Below, in pieces: positions 20,551 to 34,307 of a DNA stretch of 64,000 bases (positions are counted from its first letter, which is position 1; each line of letters opens with the position of its first letter). The stretch covers positions 1 to 64,000 of IMG/VR virus record IMGVR_UViG_3300032213_001988; one strand, written 5' to 3'. The notes under the pieces are model-generated. The model did no database searches and was not told the DNA's origin. It was given only the letters and a program-made list of their open reading frames with translations. Position numbers and translations under genes: made by a program. Source of the stretch: a virus.

Positions 20551-20718
20551 ATGTATACATACGAGGTAACAAGCAACCCTCCAATGTGCAAGATTCTAAA
20601 GGATGGTCAATTAGTTGACCATAGTGGACCTTGGGAGTCAGAGGAGGCTGCCACATCATGGGCAGTGCTCTTTGTAGAAAAGTGCAACGGCGGATATGAT
20701 CCGTTCTCTGCGGCCTAA
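20551..20718 (+). CDS. 55-residue protein in the fibre operon
   Basis: A small ORF with a strong AGGAGG seven bases before its ATG and a TAA at 20716. The sequence MYTYEVTSNPPMCKILKDGQ, then GPWESEEAA, then FVEKCNGGYDPF has two Cys and looks like a compact alpha/beta protein. The strong ribosome site argues that it is real. A fibre-assembly accessory role would fit its place but is a guess. Confidence 0.65.
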   Translation: MYTYEVTSNPPMCKILKDGQLVDHSGPWESEEAATSWAVLFVEKCNGGYDPFSAA

Positions 20719-20779
20719 TCTTGAAGAACTTAAGTTACAATAAACCACGTAAGGACCATCAAATGAACGGAGATAGCGC

Positions 20780-21427
20780 GTGCCAGCTATAGATTTTCCA
20801 AACACGCCTACGCTAAACCAGGTATTTACAGCTGGTGGAAGCACCTGGGTCTGGGACGGAGCCAAGTGGGAAGTCTCCCGCGTTGCGCCAATTGGCCCAA
20901 CAGGTCCTCAAGGTATACAAGGAGCTACTGGTCCAACAGGTCCAACAGGTCCGCAAGGAAACCAAGGATTTACCGGTCCAACCGGAGCAGTATCAACTAC
21001 ACCTGGACCTACAGGACCGACTGGTTCACAAGGTGTAGTTGGCCCAACCGGCCCACAAGGGCCTACAGGCACCCAAGGTGTCACTGGTCCTACAGGTCCT
21101 ACAGGTGCACAGTCTACAGTGACTGGCCCAACTGGACCTACAGGTCCGCGTGGTTTAACAGGACCAACTGGAGCATCTTCAACGGTAACTGGCCCAACAG
21201 GCTCAACTGGCCCGTCAGGCCCAATCGGTAAGTTTACCGCAGGTCCAAATCAGCCAGGAGGCTCACTAACAAATGGAGATGCCTGGTTTAACACAATTAC
21301 AGGTGTTACATACGTTTATTATGAAGGAGTCTTTGTTGCTGCTGCCGGTGGAACAACTGGACCAACAGGCCCAATTGGAAATCCAGGCTCATATTCAATC
21401 ACTACTTCCTGGTGGTTAGGTGCATAA
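20780..21427 (+). CDS. Short collagen-like fibre, third of the shared-anchor set
   Basis: 215 residues from a GTG with GGAG upstream. The anchor [16 protein letters not shown] and WVWDGAKW match the fibres at 17191 and 17879. Residues about 40-150 are collagen triplets. A bead of the WFN...YVYYEG type follows near 165-195. The protein then ends after a further short collagen stretch with the hydrophobic sequence [10 protein letters not shown] and has no separate knob, so it may be a truncated or minimal fibre. Confidence 0.78.
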   Translation: MPAIDFPNTPTLNQVFTAGGSTWVWDGAKWEVSRVAPIGPTGPQGIQGATGPTGPTGPQGNQGFTGPTGAVSTTPGPTGPTGSQGVVGPTGPQGPTGTQGVTGPTGPTGAQSTVTGPTGPTGPRGLTGPTGASSTVTGPTGSTGPSGPIGKFTAGPNQPGGSLTNGDAWFNTITGVTYVYYEGVFVAAAGGTTGPTGPIGNPGSYSITTSWWLGA

Positions 21428-21496
21428 CATGTATAGAATAATGACATTCAACTTAAGCTTTAATGTAACTCTTTTTAGAACGAGAGGTGTAAACTA

Positions 21497-24379
21497 ATGC
21501 CAGGTTTTATCGGCGGCAGTAGCGCAGGTTCAGGAGGCACCGGCGGAGAGATTTCCTTCCCAAAGGAGTTCATTGATCCGGTAACTAAGCTCCGCGTTTC
21601 CCAACCAGAAACGTTGATTGATACCGACTTCGAGTATGGTCTTCAGCCTACTAAGTGGGAAACCGTTGAGCTTATCAACAACACTCCATCTTTCTTTTCT
21701 AAGGGTGGCGACACAACCATACCTAACATCTCTGCAGTTGTTACAAACGCAGGTACACGCGAGATCACGGTAACAACAACAATTGAGCACGGCCTATCTG
21801 TTGGAATTCCAATCTCTGTAACAGGCACAAAGTCCGTCACCGCAGATGGCACCTATATTATTAACTCAATTCCAAATACAACGTCATTTACCTACCTATG
21901 TAAGGAAAATCAGCCAACCACTGCATCAATCGAGGATCTTTACACATCAATTATTACTGGTGAGTTTTTTCAAGGATCTCAGATTCGTATTGCTGCAACA
22001 GGTGGAATGGTTACAAACGCGTCAGCAACATCTACTATTACTGTAACTACCCCAAGCGCTCACGGCTTTAAGGTTAACACGCCGTTCTACTTCTTAAATC
22101 TAAACTCAACGGTTTCGCAGGTCTTTGACTCATCAAACTCAACAACAAAGTCATTTGACGCTTCAAACTCAGCTACCGCCCAGACCTTTGACGGATCAAA
22201 CACACTTAACTCGACAAACATTGACTTCTCAAACAGCGCGGTTGTTGGTGGAGCTACAAGCTCAATAACAGCAATAGATGCTGCAGCAGATACAATCAGC
22301 GTCTCGCATGGTACTGAAAACTTCCAAGGCAAGCCTATTGGAACACCTCTTTATTACAACGTTACAACTAGCTCAAATTACTTTGCAACAAATCCTCGTG
22401 GAGTTGTGTATCTTAAGACAAACACCACCTTAGGAACAATAAGCTCAACTTTTCAGGTGAGTGCACTCCCTGACGGAGATGTAATTGACATCACCGCAAA
22501 CATGACAGGCACCTTCCAGCTTGCAAATCAGGCTCGCACCTTCGCAGGAAACAACGTTGATCTTGTTACTGAGCAGACGATATCTATCGTGAACGATACA
22601 GCCAAGACATTTAACGGAACAAACACAGGAGGCCTTTACGGAACCTGTACCTCGTTTCCTGGAACCTCAACAGTTAACGTACTTAGCGGCTCTGGTCTTG
22701 CAGATCTTGCCTGGTATGAAGGCAGCATGGTTTTGTATACAACGACAGGAACCGCGCCGGCAGGTTTATCAAACAACACTACCTACTTTGTTACTAACTT
22801 CTTTCAACAAGGAACCTCAACTACATATTCATTCAGTCTAAAACCACTTCCAAATCAGTCACCGATTACCACCATCTCTGGTGGAACAGGCACTCATACC
22901 TTTACAGCAATTGGCGTATCGGTTGATCGAGACGTATTCCATATACAAAATCATGGATACGTGACAAATGACATGGTTAGATACAACTACCCTGCAGGTG
23001 GCAAGTTTGGTGTGGTTTCAATCGACCAGGACAAGGACTTCTACTTTGTCTCTCAGGTATATGACGCTCACAACTTTAATCTAAATCAGATTATTGGAGA
23101 GCTTACACCTTCAACAGACTCTCGCACAGGAACAAACGCAGGAACAGCAATCGCTCCTACCTCAGTTACAGCGATTGGATTTGGCGCAGGCCTTACATAC
23201 GCGGTGACGAGTGGAACTCTTCCTCCAGGTCTTTCTCTCAATGTATCAACAGGCGTTGTTTCTGGTACACCAAATGCTGCCTACAGTACTGCAAACGTTG
23301 TAATTACTGCAACCGACTCCGCAGGCACAACAGGCACACAGACTATTACGTTCCAGTTTAATCCTGCTCCAGAGATATACGCCTTTACTACCGCTACCTT
23401 TTCAACGCCTCTCACTGGTCGTTTCGGCCCTAGCGTTGCACAGATGAGAAGCAGCGTTGGAAGCCCAGCATGGGCCAATACATACTTGAATCAAGGTCGA
23501 GCAACCGGCTATCAGCTGTGGACTGTTCCAGCAACTGCAACATACGAAATTACAGCTGCTGGAGCAAGAGGTCAAATAAGTACAGCTAACAATCAAGGTA
23601 CTCCTTTGGGTGCGGTTGTTCGTGGAAGAGTTAGCTTAACTCAAGGGAGCACACTAGAAATAGTTGTTGGCCAGATGGCAAATAGCGGTGCTTCAGCTCC
23701 CGATTCTAATGCTGCTGGTGGCGGTGGAACATTCGTTTGTATTGGTAGCACAAATACTCCAGTGATGGTTGCCGGTGGCGGCGGTGGAAGTTATGCTGCA
23801 TGGGGTGGACAGCAATATCACAGCGGTCAAACTCGTCGCCGACCTATCTGGTCTGGAAGCTTAGCTCCAGCAAACAGCGGTGACGGAATAAACCCAGCTG
23901 ATGGTCAAGGTGGTCCTGGTTATCACGGCGGCGGCGGTGGTGGTCTTCTTAGCGGAGGTCAGGTGTACTCTGGTCGTTCACTTAGTGAGTCTGCTGGATC
24001 TTCTGACGGTAACCAACATCAATTTACTCAAGGCGCTGGGTTTAGCGGCTCAAATATCTTTGGAACTTTTTATGCAATCGGCGGTAACGCTAGCAGCTCT
24101 ACTAACGTTCTTGGTGGCTTTGGCGGTGGAGGCGGCGGTCACACAGGTAACAACACCGGTGGCGGTGGCGGTGGCTACTCTGGTGGTCCTGGCGGCTACA
24201 CCTCAGGTGGTGGAAACATCAACTCTGGTATTGGTGGAGGCTCATTTATTATTAGTTCAGCAACTAACGTAGGCACAAGCGACGGTCAATATGAAGGTTC
24301 TGGCACATTTAACGGTGTCGGAATTACAAACATTGGGTACCGCGACGGTACCGGCTACGTCACAATTACAAAGCTATAA
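21497..24379 (+). CDS. Large virion protein with Ig-like and Gly-rich domains
   Basis: 960 residues; GAGAGG precedes the ATG. The N-terminal 60 residues (PKEFIDPVTKLRVSQPETLI, then DTDFEYGLQPTKWE) match a type I know from large structural proteins of aquatic phages. Two domains with the AHGF or EHGL...G pattern follow (near 80-130 and 165-200). Residues about 555-620 are an Ig-like putative He_PIG domain (LPPGLSLNVSTGVVSGTP). The last 300 residues are a Gly-rich domain with GGGGG runs, which resembles the Gly-rich domain of some adhesins. A baseplate- or fibre-associated adhesin is likely. Confidence 0.72.
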   Translation: MPGFIGGSSAGSGGTGGEISFPKEFIDPVTKLRVSQPETLIDTDFEYGLQPTKWETVELINNTPSFFSKGGDTTIPNISAVVTNAGTREITVTTTIEHGLSVGIPISVTGTKSVTADGTYIINSIPNTTSFTYLCKENQPTTASIEDLYTSIITGEFFQGSQIRIAATGGMVTNASATSTITVTTPSAHGFKVNTPFYFLNLNSTVSQVFDSSNSTTKSFDASNSATAQTFDGSNTLNSTNIDFSNSAVVGGATSSITAIDAAADTISVSHGTENFQGKPIGTPLYYNVTTSSNYFATNPRGVVYLKTNTTLGTISSTFQVSALPDGDVIDITANMTGTFQLANQARTFAGNNVDLVTEQTISIVNDTAKTFNGTNTGGLYGTCTSFPGTSTVNVLSGSGLADLAWYEGSMVLYTTTGTAPAGLSNNTTYFVTNFFQQGTSTTYSFSLKPLPNQSPITTISGGTGTHTFTAIGVSVDRDVFHIQNHGYVTNDMVRYNYPAGGKFGVVSIDQDKDFYFVSQVYDAHNFNLNQIIGELTPSTDSRTGTNAGTAIAPTSVTAIGFGAGLTYAVTSGTLPPGLSLNVSTGVVSGTPNAAYSTANVVITATDSAGTTGTQTITFQFNPAPEIYAFTTATFSTPLTGRFGPSVAQMRSSVGSPAWANTYLNQGRATGYQLWTVPATATYEITAAGARGQISTANNQGTPLGAVVRGRVSLTQGSTLEIVVGQMANSGASAPDSNAAGGGGTFVCIGSTNTPVMVAGGGGGSYAAWGGQQYHSGQTRRRPIWSGSLAPANSGDGINPADGQGGPGYHGGGGGGLLSGGQVYSGRSLSESAGSSDGNQHQFTQGAGFSGSNIFGTFYAIGGNASSSTNVLGGFGGGGGGHTGNNTGGGGGGYSGGPGGYTSGGGNINSGIGGGSFIISSATNVGTSDGQYEGSGTFNGVGITNIGYRDGTGYVTITKL

Positions 24380-24390
24380 GGAGAACATAG

Positions 24391-27300
24391 ATGCCAATTA
24401 ACGTAACATCCGTAGGTGCTGCAGGTACCCACTCCTTCGCTAAGACAAACGTCAACACCGCAGAGGACTACATCTTCTACAAGAACACCGGCGGAGACAC
24501 AATCCCAGCTGCCTACTCTACAGGACGAACCTTTATCTACTCTGCAGGCGCAGGAACTATTACCGGGCTAACAACTGGAGATCTTGTCTATGTAATTGCG
24601 TCAGGAAACGTGCGTCAACTTAAGTTTAGCTTTTCATCTGGTGGTGCAGCGATTAACTTCACAGGCGCAACCGCAGGATCAATTAAGTTCAACACACCAA
24701 CGATCTATGACAACAAGCTTAACATTGACGGCTCGTTCACAAATAACCAGGCGGTAAAGTACTACACCACTGGAACTCCGATGACAGGTCTTGTCAGCGG
24801 AAACACATACTTTTTACGCAACGTTTCAATCTCCTCCTTCGCAGGAGCGCAGGCACTTTACACTCTTACATCAAACACACATACATTTACATCAGGTGGT
24901 GTCACCGGACGCGTAGGCCCAGATCTTGCTACACTACGAGCATCATACACAACTGCAGCAGCGTGGCGCGACACATATCTGCAGCAGGGTAGCTTTCAAG
25001 GATACCAGGACTGGACAGTTCCGGTTTCAGGAATCTACGAGTTTGACGCGCGAGGAGCCTCGGGCTTTGACGGTGCAGGCGCAGGTGGCGTTGGCCGCGG
25101 TGCGATAGTTAAGGGACGCGTATCTCTTACAAAGGGTGAGATCATCACCATCGTGTGCGGTCAGACTGGAGTAGCACCAACCTCTGGAGCTGCAGGTGGC
25201 TCAGGCGGCGGAACATTCGTTGTTCGTAAGGCTGGAAACGTGCCGTTGTTCGTTGCAGGCGGAGGCTCTGCTGAGTCTGGTTCAGGCGCTGGACGTGACG
25301 GAGTCACAACAAACCTTGGAGGAACTTCAACTGCAGGAATTGCTGCCGGTGGTCAGTCAGGATTTGGTGGACGTTCAACTAACGGATACTCAGCAGGCGG
25401 TGCAGGATTTAATGGCGCTGGACAAGATGGTTTTTCTGGCAGCGGAGCCAACGCCGGTATTCAACTAGGTGGAGGAACATACGCAACGGGGCTATTCCAC
25501 AACGCAAACGCTCGTGTTGGTGGCTTTGGTGGCTTTGGTGGAGCAGGACAGTCAGACGGAACTGCATCAGTTCAATCAGGCGGAGCCGGTGGATACTCAG
25601 GCGGCGGTGGAGCTCGTACAACTAATGCCAACCAGTCAGGCGGCGGCGGCGGATCGTTTATTACAGCAGAGGCAAACACCATCTCAACATCAGACGGTCT
25701 ATATAACACATCATCTTCATTTAACGGTGTTGCAATCACAAACCTTGCTGCGTACAACACTGGAAACGGTACAGTTATTATGACACTAGTCTCTTCATTT
25801 ACCGCTGGTAACGAGTTGTACCCAACTGCTCTTGACGCAGAAAACGGCACAAACAAGATTCTAATTGCGTCTGCTGGAAACTCCTACCACGCGCTTACGC
25901 CGATCTCTCTTGACGCGCAAAATGATACTATTCATACTGCTGCAGGACACGGTCTTTCAAACGGACAGGCTGTTACATACTTCTTTAACGGAACTGTGCC
26001 TGCAGGTATAGCAAACAACACTACCTATTACATTAACACTGTAAACAACTATACATATCGAATTAGCACGACGCCTAGCAGCCCATCTTTTACAACAATC
26101 AACCTTACTACTCCGTCATCTCGCTCGACTGCAACATCAGACGTTGTGCGCGGTGTTGTTGTTAACACTGCACTTGACACGCTTACAATTAACAACCACG
26201 GTTTCCAGGTAGATCAGCCTATTCAGTATGATGCTGGCGGTGGAACTCCAATTGCGCCTCTACAGGATCAAACAACCTACTTCGTGCAGGAGGTTATTGA
26301 TGCGAACAACATTCGTCTCAAGATCTCACTGAACGCCTTAACATACATCAACTTTACCGCAGCTGGCACATCGACAACAAACAGCTTTATCTTCGTTACT
26401 GTCAACCTTCTTAACGATGAGTTATACCTGCCTAACCACGGTCTCTCAACCGGACAGGCTGTTAAGTACTCAAACGGCGGCGGAACAACAGTTGGCGGCC
26501 TAACCCACAACTCAACGTATTTTGTTATCAAGAGAGATAACAGCATTATCCGTCTAGCTTCCACTGCTGCAAACGCTGCAGTAGGAACAGCGGTTAACTT
26601 AACCGCAGTGGGAACTGGAACACAGACTCTTACCGTTACCTCACTTGACTTTACAACAGATACTATTACAATTCCGGGACACGGTTTCCTACAGGGTGAG
26701 CTAGTTCAGTATGACTCACAGGGACAGACTGTTATCAACGGTCTTACAACCGCAACTCCTTACTACGTCATCTTTGTTAACGGCGATAACATCAAGCTTG
26801 CCACAACTCCCGAGAATGCTACAGCAGGAACAGCGGTTAATCTCATTGCATCTCCTGCAGGAGTTGGAACTCATAAGATAACGTCTCTTAGCAAGACTCC
26901 TGATGGAACATACGAGATTGCGACCGTACCAAGTGCAACGTCATTTACTGCAATCGCGCGAGGAACAGTTCCTACAATCGTAAAGACCTTTAACCCACGC
27001 TCAACTGTGGATCCTAATCTCGAGACATTTAAGATTCCATCGCACGGTTTCTTAACTGGAACCGCGGTAACGTACTCTCGTGGCGGAGATACTGCAATCT
27101 TAGGACTAACACACAACACCGTCTACTATGTAGTTGCGGTAAACCGTGACTACATAAAGCTTGCAACAAGTGCCTCTGACGCCGAGTCTGGCATCACACT
27201 TAGCGTTTCTGACTTTGGTACAGGTGCGACTCACTCCTTTACAACATCTCAAATTAACGGAAACGTTACTGGTGGCGGAAACGTAACAATTGCCTCAGGC

Positions 27301-30231
27301 TCGGTTCTTGTTAACGGCTCAGGTACCTCGTTCTCTAAGGTTCTTAAGGTAGGAGACCAATTTAGACTGTTCCCACCTAACACCACGATTTCAAAGAACT
27401 TTGCCCCAACGGACGTTAACACAACAAACAACCGCATTACAATTGCGTCACATGGGTTTACCACAGGAGATGCCGTTGTGTTCTCAGCGGGCGGCGGAGT
27501 AGCGCCTAGCCCACTGATTGACCTTTACTATTACTTTGTCCGCGCAGTCTCAGCATCTGAAATCACCCTACACGGGTCACAAGCAGATGCTACCGGTAAC
27601 ACAAGCGTTGTAGCATTCTCAACTCAAGGAACAGCAGGAGCTACGCCGTTTAACCTAACAAAAACAACTCCACTTTCTCCGATCATTCGTAAGATCACCG
27701 CCATTGGGTCTGATACTCAGCTCTCTGTAGATCGTCCTTACTCAGCTGCGTACACCGCACAGTCATATTCGTATCCAACGTTTATCTACGTGCGCCCTCA
27801 AGGGTACGCGCTTCACCGCCCGTTTGACGGCGGAGTTGAGATGTCGACAGGCGCAAACATCTCGCTTGGCGTTATCGTTCGTCAGACACGTAAGTACTTC
27901 CGCTACCAGTCAGGTAAGGGTATTCAGACCTCCTGCGGTATTAACTTCCAGCCATCAATTGATATTGACAGCATGGTGAGAACTACTTCTACAACAGTAA
28001 CAGTAACTACACGTCGTCCTCACGGACTTATCTCAGGTTTGTTCGTTCGCATCTCCCAGGCTGAGGACTCCTTTGGAGTCACCAGCCAGGTATACAACGG
28101 CGATTTCCAGGTAACTGTTCCTGCAGGATCTCTTACAACGTTTACAATTAACCGCGTAGCACAGGTTGGCGCGGAGGCTAGGGCATATGGCTTCCCACAG
28201 TTCTACGTTCGTGAGTGGACCGGTGGAGCTGTTCGTTCAGGTATGTTTGACTTCCAGAACGGTATGTTCTACGAGTTTGATGGACAAAAGATCTACGCAT
28301 GCCGTCGCTCATCAACGCAACAGATGGCTGGAACAATCTCAGCACTTCAAGGCTCAGAGGTTGTATTCGGAACAGGAACAAACTTTACAGGACAAGTTCA
28401 CGTTGGAGACTACATCGTTCTACGTGGACAAAGTTACCGCGTAGCTGAGATTACCTCCGACACTCAGATGTCAATTCGTCCAGAGTACAAGGGTGCTTCT
28501 GGAACTGAGAGGGAGTTTAACCCTGCAACAGTTGTTAACACAACAACGAACTTGTTCTCAATCGTAAGTCATGGCTTCTCTCAAAACTTGCCACTTGTCT
28601 ACAACTCAATTGACGGTGAGCCTATCGGTGGTCTTATCAACGGTAGAGCATACTACTGTGACATCATTGATAACAACTCGTTTAAGCTAATGGCAAACCC
28701 AAATACATCTGGCACAAACGTAGATCTTTCAAGCGTAGGAACAACAACTGTTCACTCGTTTACACCTGCTAAGTCAGGCATCATTGCAACACTTACAGTG
28801 GACGTAAAGGTTCCGCAAGAAGACTGGAACATCGATCCTTGCGATGGAACAGGCATAACTGGATACAATCTAAACCTTGCAAGAATTCAGATGGCGTACA
28901 TCGATTACTCTTGGTACGGTGCTGGTAAGATTCGCTTTGGATTTAAGGATGGCGAAGGTATAGTCAAGTACGTTCATGAGTTTGTTCACAATAACATTCT
29001 TTACGAGTCATACCTGCGCTCTGGTAACCTTCCAGCACGCTATGAGGTTGTCACCTATGACAGCCCGACATATATTCCGTATCTGTTCCACTGGGGTACC
29101 TCTGTCATCATGGACGGCCGATATGACTCCGACCGTGCGTACTTGTTTACTGCAACAGGCCAGACGCTTAACGTCCCTGGAACAACCCGCAAGACATTCG
29201 CGTCTACTGGAATCAATCTTGCAACTGACCTTCTAACAGTTCAGACTCACGGTTTTAACAACGGTGACATCGTGCAGTTCCAGTCAATTGCTGCAACAGG
29301 TGCAAGAGGCGCTAACGCGCAAAACCCTGCAACATCAGTTGTTGGGTCAAACACACTTGCTAACCTAACAAACAATACATCATACAAGATTCTTGTAAAC
29401 TCTGTCAACCTGATACACTTACTTCCAGTTAGTGCAACGATTAGCCTAGGAGCAACTCAGGCTATCACCAGCGCACAAAGCGGCAATACCGTAACGATTA
29501 CAACAGCTAATCCTCACGGAATAACAACTGGTATGCCTGTTGGTTCATACTTTGGTCGCGTGCCTACCGGAGTGTACACAGCTACTAGAGTTAGTGATAC
29601 AGTATTTACCTACCAAGCAACTACCTCAGCTACAGTCGCATCCGCGGCTGACCCTAACATTGCAGTCACCGAGGTTATTAACCTTACCTCACAAGGAAGT
29701 ACACAGTTTACATACTTCCTGTTCCCAGACGGATCTGTAAACAACACATCTGGTCCAAACTATCAACCGCTGCTTTCAATTCGCCTCTCTCCATCAGTGT
29801 CCTCCGGTCTAACCGGCAAGCTTGGTGATCGAGATGTTATCAACCGCATGCAGTTACGTCTACAGGAAATTGGTATCTCATCTACACAGTTGGTTGACGT
29901 TAAGCTACTTCTTAACGCTCGTCTTAACAACCTTAACTTCGTAGGTGTAACAGCACCTTCCCTCTGTCAGATCGTTGAGCACACCGCGGCAGACACCGTC
30001 TCCGGTGGCGTTCAGGTCTACAACTTCCGCGCGTCTGGTGGTTCAGCTGCTGGTGTTGAAGGAACAACAAGTGTTAATATCGACGAGTTGTTTGAACTTT
30101 CAAACTCAATCCTCGGTGGAGACAGCGTTTTCCCTGACGGACCTGATATTTTAACCGTTGCCGTTTCACGTTTAGTAGGCGGTACCACGCTCACATCAGC
30201 TAAGTTATCATGGACTGAAGCACAGGCTTAG
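24391..30231 (+). CDS. Very large repeat-rich virion protein (1946 residues)
   Basis: The largest gene of the window, with AAGGAG before its ATG. Residues about 150-465 form a Gly-rich domain paralogous to the end of the preceding protein. After that at least nine repeats of about 75 residues follow, each with HGF/HGL-xxG-xxVxY, a LxxxTxYYV strand and an IKLAT strand. Residues about 1130-1400 contain a block (YVREWTGGAVRSGMFDFQNG, then FDGQKIYACRRSSTQQ) like structural proteins of large aquatic phages, followed by a C-terminal globular region ending ALSWTEAQ-like. It is probably a baseplate-linked host-contact protein; no enzyme motif is seen. Confidence 0.72.
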   Translation: MPINVTSVGAAGTHSFAKTNVNTAEDYIFYKNTGGDTIPAAYSTGRTFIYSAGAGTITGLTTGDLVYVIASGNVRQLKFSFSSGGAAINFTGATAGSIKFNTPTIYDNKLNIDGSFTNNQAVKYYTTGTPMTGLVSGNTYFLRNVSISSFAGAQALYTLTSNTHTFTSGGVTGRVGPDLATLRASYTTAAAWRDTYLQQGSFQGYQDWTVPVSGIYEFDARGASGFDGAGAGGVGRGAIVKGRVSLTKGEIITIVCGQTGVAPTSGAAGGSGGGTFVVRKAGNVPLFVAGGGSAESGSGAGRDGVTTNLGGTSTAGIAAGGQSGFGGRSTNGYSAGGAGFNGAGQDGFSGSGANAGIQLGGGTYATGLFHNANARVGGFGGFGGAGQSDGTASVQSGGAGGYSGGGGARTTNANQSGGGGGSFITAEANTISTSDGLYNTSSSFNGVAITNLAAYNTGNGTVIMTLVSSFTAGNELYPTALDAENGTNKILIASAGNSYHALTPISLDAQNDTIHTAAGHGLSNGQAVTYFFNGTVPAGIANNTTYYINTVNNYTYRISTTPSSPSFTTINLTTPSSRSTATSDVVRGVVVNTALDTLTINNHGFQVDQPIQYDAGGGTPIAPLQDQTTYFVQEVIDANNIRLKISLNALTYINFTAAGTSTTNSFIFVTVNLLNDELYLPNHGLSTGQAVKYSNGGGTTVGGLTHNSTYFVIKRDNSIIRLASTAANAAVGTAVNLTAVGTGTQTLTVTSLDFTTDTITIPGHGFLQGELVQYDSQGQTVINGLTTATPYYVIFVNGDNIKLATTPENATAGTAVNLIASPAGVGTHKITSLSKTPDGTYEIATVPSATSFTAIARGTVPTIVKTFNPRSTVDPNLETFKIPSHGFLTGTAVTYSRGGDTAILGLTHNTVYYVVAVNRDYIKLATSASDAESGITLSVSDFGTGATHSFTTSQINGNVTGGGNVTIASGSVLVNGSGTSFSKVLKVGDQFRLFPPNTTISKNFAPTDVNTTNNRITIASHGFTTGDAVVFSAGGGVAPSPLIDLYYYFVRAVSASEITLHGSQADATGNTSVVAFSTQGTAGATPFNLTKTTPLSPIIRKITAIGSDTQLSVDRPYSAAYTAQSYSYPTFIYVRPQGYALHRPFDGGVEMSTGANISLGVIVRQTRKYFRYQSGKGIQTSCGINFQPSIDIDSMVRTTSTTVTVTTRRPHGLISGLFVRISQAEDSFGVTSQVYNGDFQVTVPAGSLTTFTINRVAQVGAEARAYGFPQFYVREWTGGAVRSGMFDFQNGMFYEFDGQKIYACRRSSTQQMAGTISALQGSEVVFGTGTNFTGQVHVGDYIVLRGQSYRVAEITSDTQMSIRPEYKGASGTEREFNPATVVNTTTNLFSIVSHGFSQNLPLVYNSIDGEPIGGLINGRAYYCDIIDNNSFKLMANPNTSGTNVDLSSVGTTTVHSFTPAKSGIIATLTVDVKVPQEDWNIDPCDGTGITGYNLNLARIQMAYIDYSWYGAGKIRFGFKDGEGIVKYVHEFVHNNILYESYLRSGNLPARYEVVTYDSPTYIPYLFHWGTSVIMDGRYDSDRAYLFTATGQTLNVPGTTRKTFASTGINLATDLLTVQTHGFNNGDIVQFQSIAATGARGANAQNPATSVVGSNTLANLTNNTSYKILVNSVNLIHLLPVSATISLGATQAITSAQSGNTVTITTANPHGITTGMPVGSYFGRVPTGVYTATRVSDTVFTYQATTSATVASAADPNIAVTEVINLTSQGSTQFTYFLFPDGSVNNTSGPNYQPLLSIRLSPSVSSGLTGKLGDRDVINRMQLRLQEIGISSTQLVDVKLLLNARLNNLNFVGVTAPSLCQIVEHTAADTVSGGVQVYNFRASGGSAAGVEGTTSVNIDELFELSNSILGGDSVFPDGPDILTVAVSRLVGGTTLTSAKLSWTEAQA

Positions 30232-30240
30232 GAGAAAACA

Positions 30241-32950
<2,710 letters not shown>

Positions 32951-32954
<4 letters not shown>

Positions 32955-33190
32955 TAATGGAAACCGTAGGAAACTGGCAGTGGCACGCTGAGGAAAGCGA
33001 AAATGCTCCTCTACTTAACCTAACAATTAGAAGTATCTCAGACAACAAGACGATTCGTATCTCTGACGTCGTTTGGGCAACCGGCCGCGAGGACTTTCTT
33101 GAAGGTGTCTACAACACCGCAGTTGAGACCTTAGATGGAGCAGATCACTGTTGCTATGAAGGAAAGGTCACTTTAGTACCTAATACGTGA
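32951..33190 (+). CDS. Small protein coupled to the cupredoxin fibre
   Basis: 79 residues. The ATG overlaps the fibre stop by four bases, which suggests coupled translation. The sequence ([18 protein letters not shown], then [15 protein letters not shown], then DHCCYEGKV) is acidic with a Cys pair and has no match I recognise. It could be an assembly or folding partner of the fibre. Confidence 0.55.
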
Positions 33191-33230
33191 TAAGATAACT
33201 GCGTAGCGACGAACAACAGGGAGAGAAAAA

Positions 33231-34307
33231 ATGAAGGTAGCTATCTACACAATCGCGCTTAATGAACTTCAATTTGTACAGCCTTGGTATGACTCCGCAA
33301 AGGAGGCAGACTACCTTCTAATAGCGGACACAGGTTCAACTGATGGCACAATCGAGGCAGCGCAGAAGCTAGGAATTAACGTAATAAACGTTCTTGTAAA
33401 GCCTTGGCGTTTTGATATGGGCCGCAATGCGTCTCTTGCAGCGTTACCAGCTGATATTGACTACTGCATCGCACTTGACATGGACGAGGTACTTTTACCA
33501 GGTTGGCGTGAAGAGCTTGAAAAAGCGCACGCAGAAGGTTGGACTCGTCCACGCTACGAGTACACATGGTCATGGAACGAAGATGGGACACCTGGTCTGG
33601 TCTACGGCGGAGATAAGATTCATAAGCGTTTTGGATATCGCTGGAAGCATCCCGTTCATGAGGTCTTGATGACATACGGAGATACTCACGAAACACAGGG
33701 CTGGACAGGATTAAAGATTCATCACCACGCAGACAACACTAAGCCACGTAGTCAGTATCTTCCACTGTTAAAGTTTGCAGTTGAGGAAGACCTAAGTGAT
33801 GACCGCAACGCATTTTACTACGCACGCGAGCTATATTTTTACGGACGTAACGAGGAAGCTGCAGTTGAGTTTAAGCGTCACCTTGCACTACCTCGCGCAA
33901 CATGGCCGCCAGAGCGTGCTGCGTCAATGCGCTATCTTTCAAAGATTGAAACTGATAAGACAGAGTACTGGGCAAACCGTGCAGTTGAAGAAGCGCCTGG
34001 TCGCCGCGAGCCACTAGTGGATCTATCAAAGTACTATTACGAAACATCAAATTGGACAAAGTGCCTTGATTACGCGCAGGCTGCACTAGATATTAAGGAG
34101 CGTCCTCTTGAGTATCTTTGTGAAGACGAGGCTTGGGGATACACTCCACATGACATGCTTTCAATAGCAGCATATCATCTAGGAAAGTTTGATCTTGCTG
34201 CAGAGCACGGAAATCTAGCTCTTCAGTTAGCTCCAGCAGGTGAAAAGTCTAGGATTTCTTCAAATCTTTCTTTTTACGTTTCTTCTCTAGACGCTCCTTC
34301 TTCTTAG
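33231..34307 (+). CDS. GT2-type glycosyltransferase with C-terminal helical repeats
   Basis: 358 residues; GGGAGAG precedes the ATG. The N-terminal 190 residues are a GT-A fold family 2 glycosyltransferase: TIALNEL near 7-13, ADTGSTDGT near 32-40, and the metal-binding LDMDE at 82-86. KHPVHEV and KIHHHAD near 145 and 165 look like acceptor-side His clusters. The rest is TPR-like helices (YYARELYFYGRNEEAAVEFK). It is the last gene of the rightward fibre operon. Its substrate may be Thr or Ser of the collagen stems or the host envelope; both are inference. Its last 59 bases overlap the convergent WhiB gene. Confidence 0.8.
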   Translation: MKVAIYTIALNELQFVQPWYDSAKEADYLLIADTGSTDGTIEAAQKLGINVINVLVKPWRFDMGRNASLAALPADIDYCIALDMDEVLLPGWREELEKAHAEGWTRPRYEYTWSWNEDGTPGLVYGGDKIHKRFGYRWKHPVHEVLMTYGDTHETQGWTGLKIHHHADNTKPRSQYLPLLKFAVEEDLSDDRNAFYYARELYFYGRNEEAAVEFKRHLALPRATWPPERAASMRYLSKIETDKTEYWANRAVEEAPGRREPLVDLSKYYYETSNWTKCLDYAQAALDIKERPLEYLCEDEAWGYTPHDMLSIAAYHLGKFDLAAEHGNLALQLAPAGEKSRISSNLSFYVSSLDAPSS

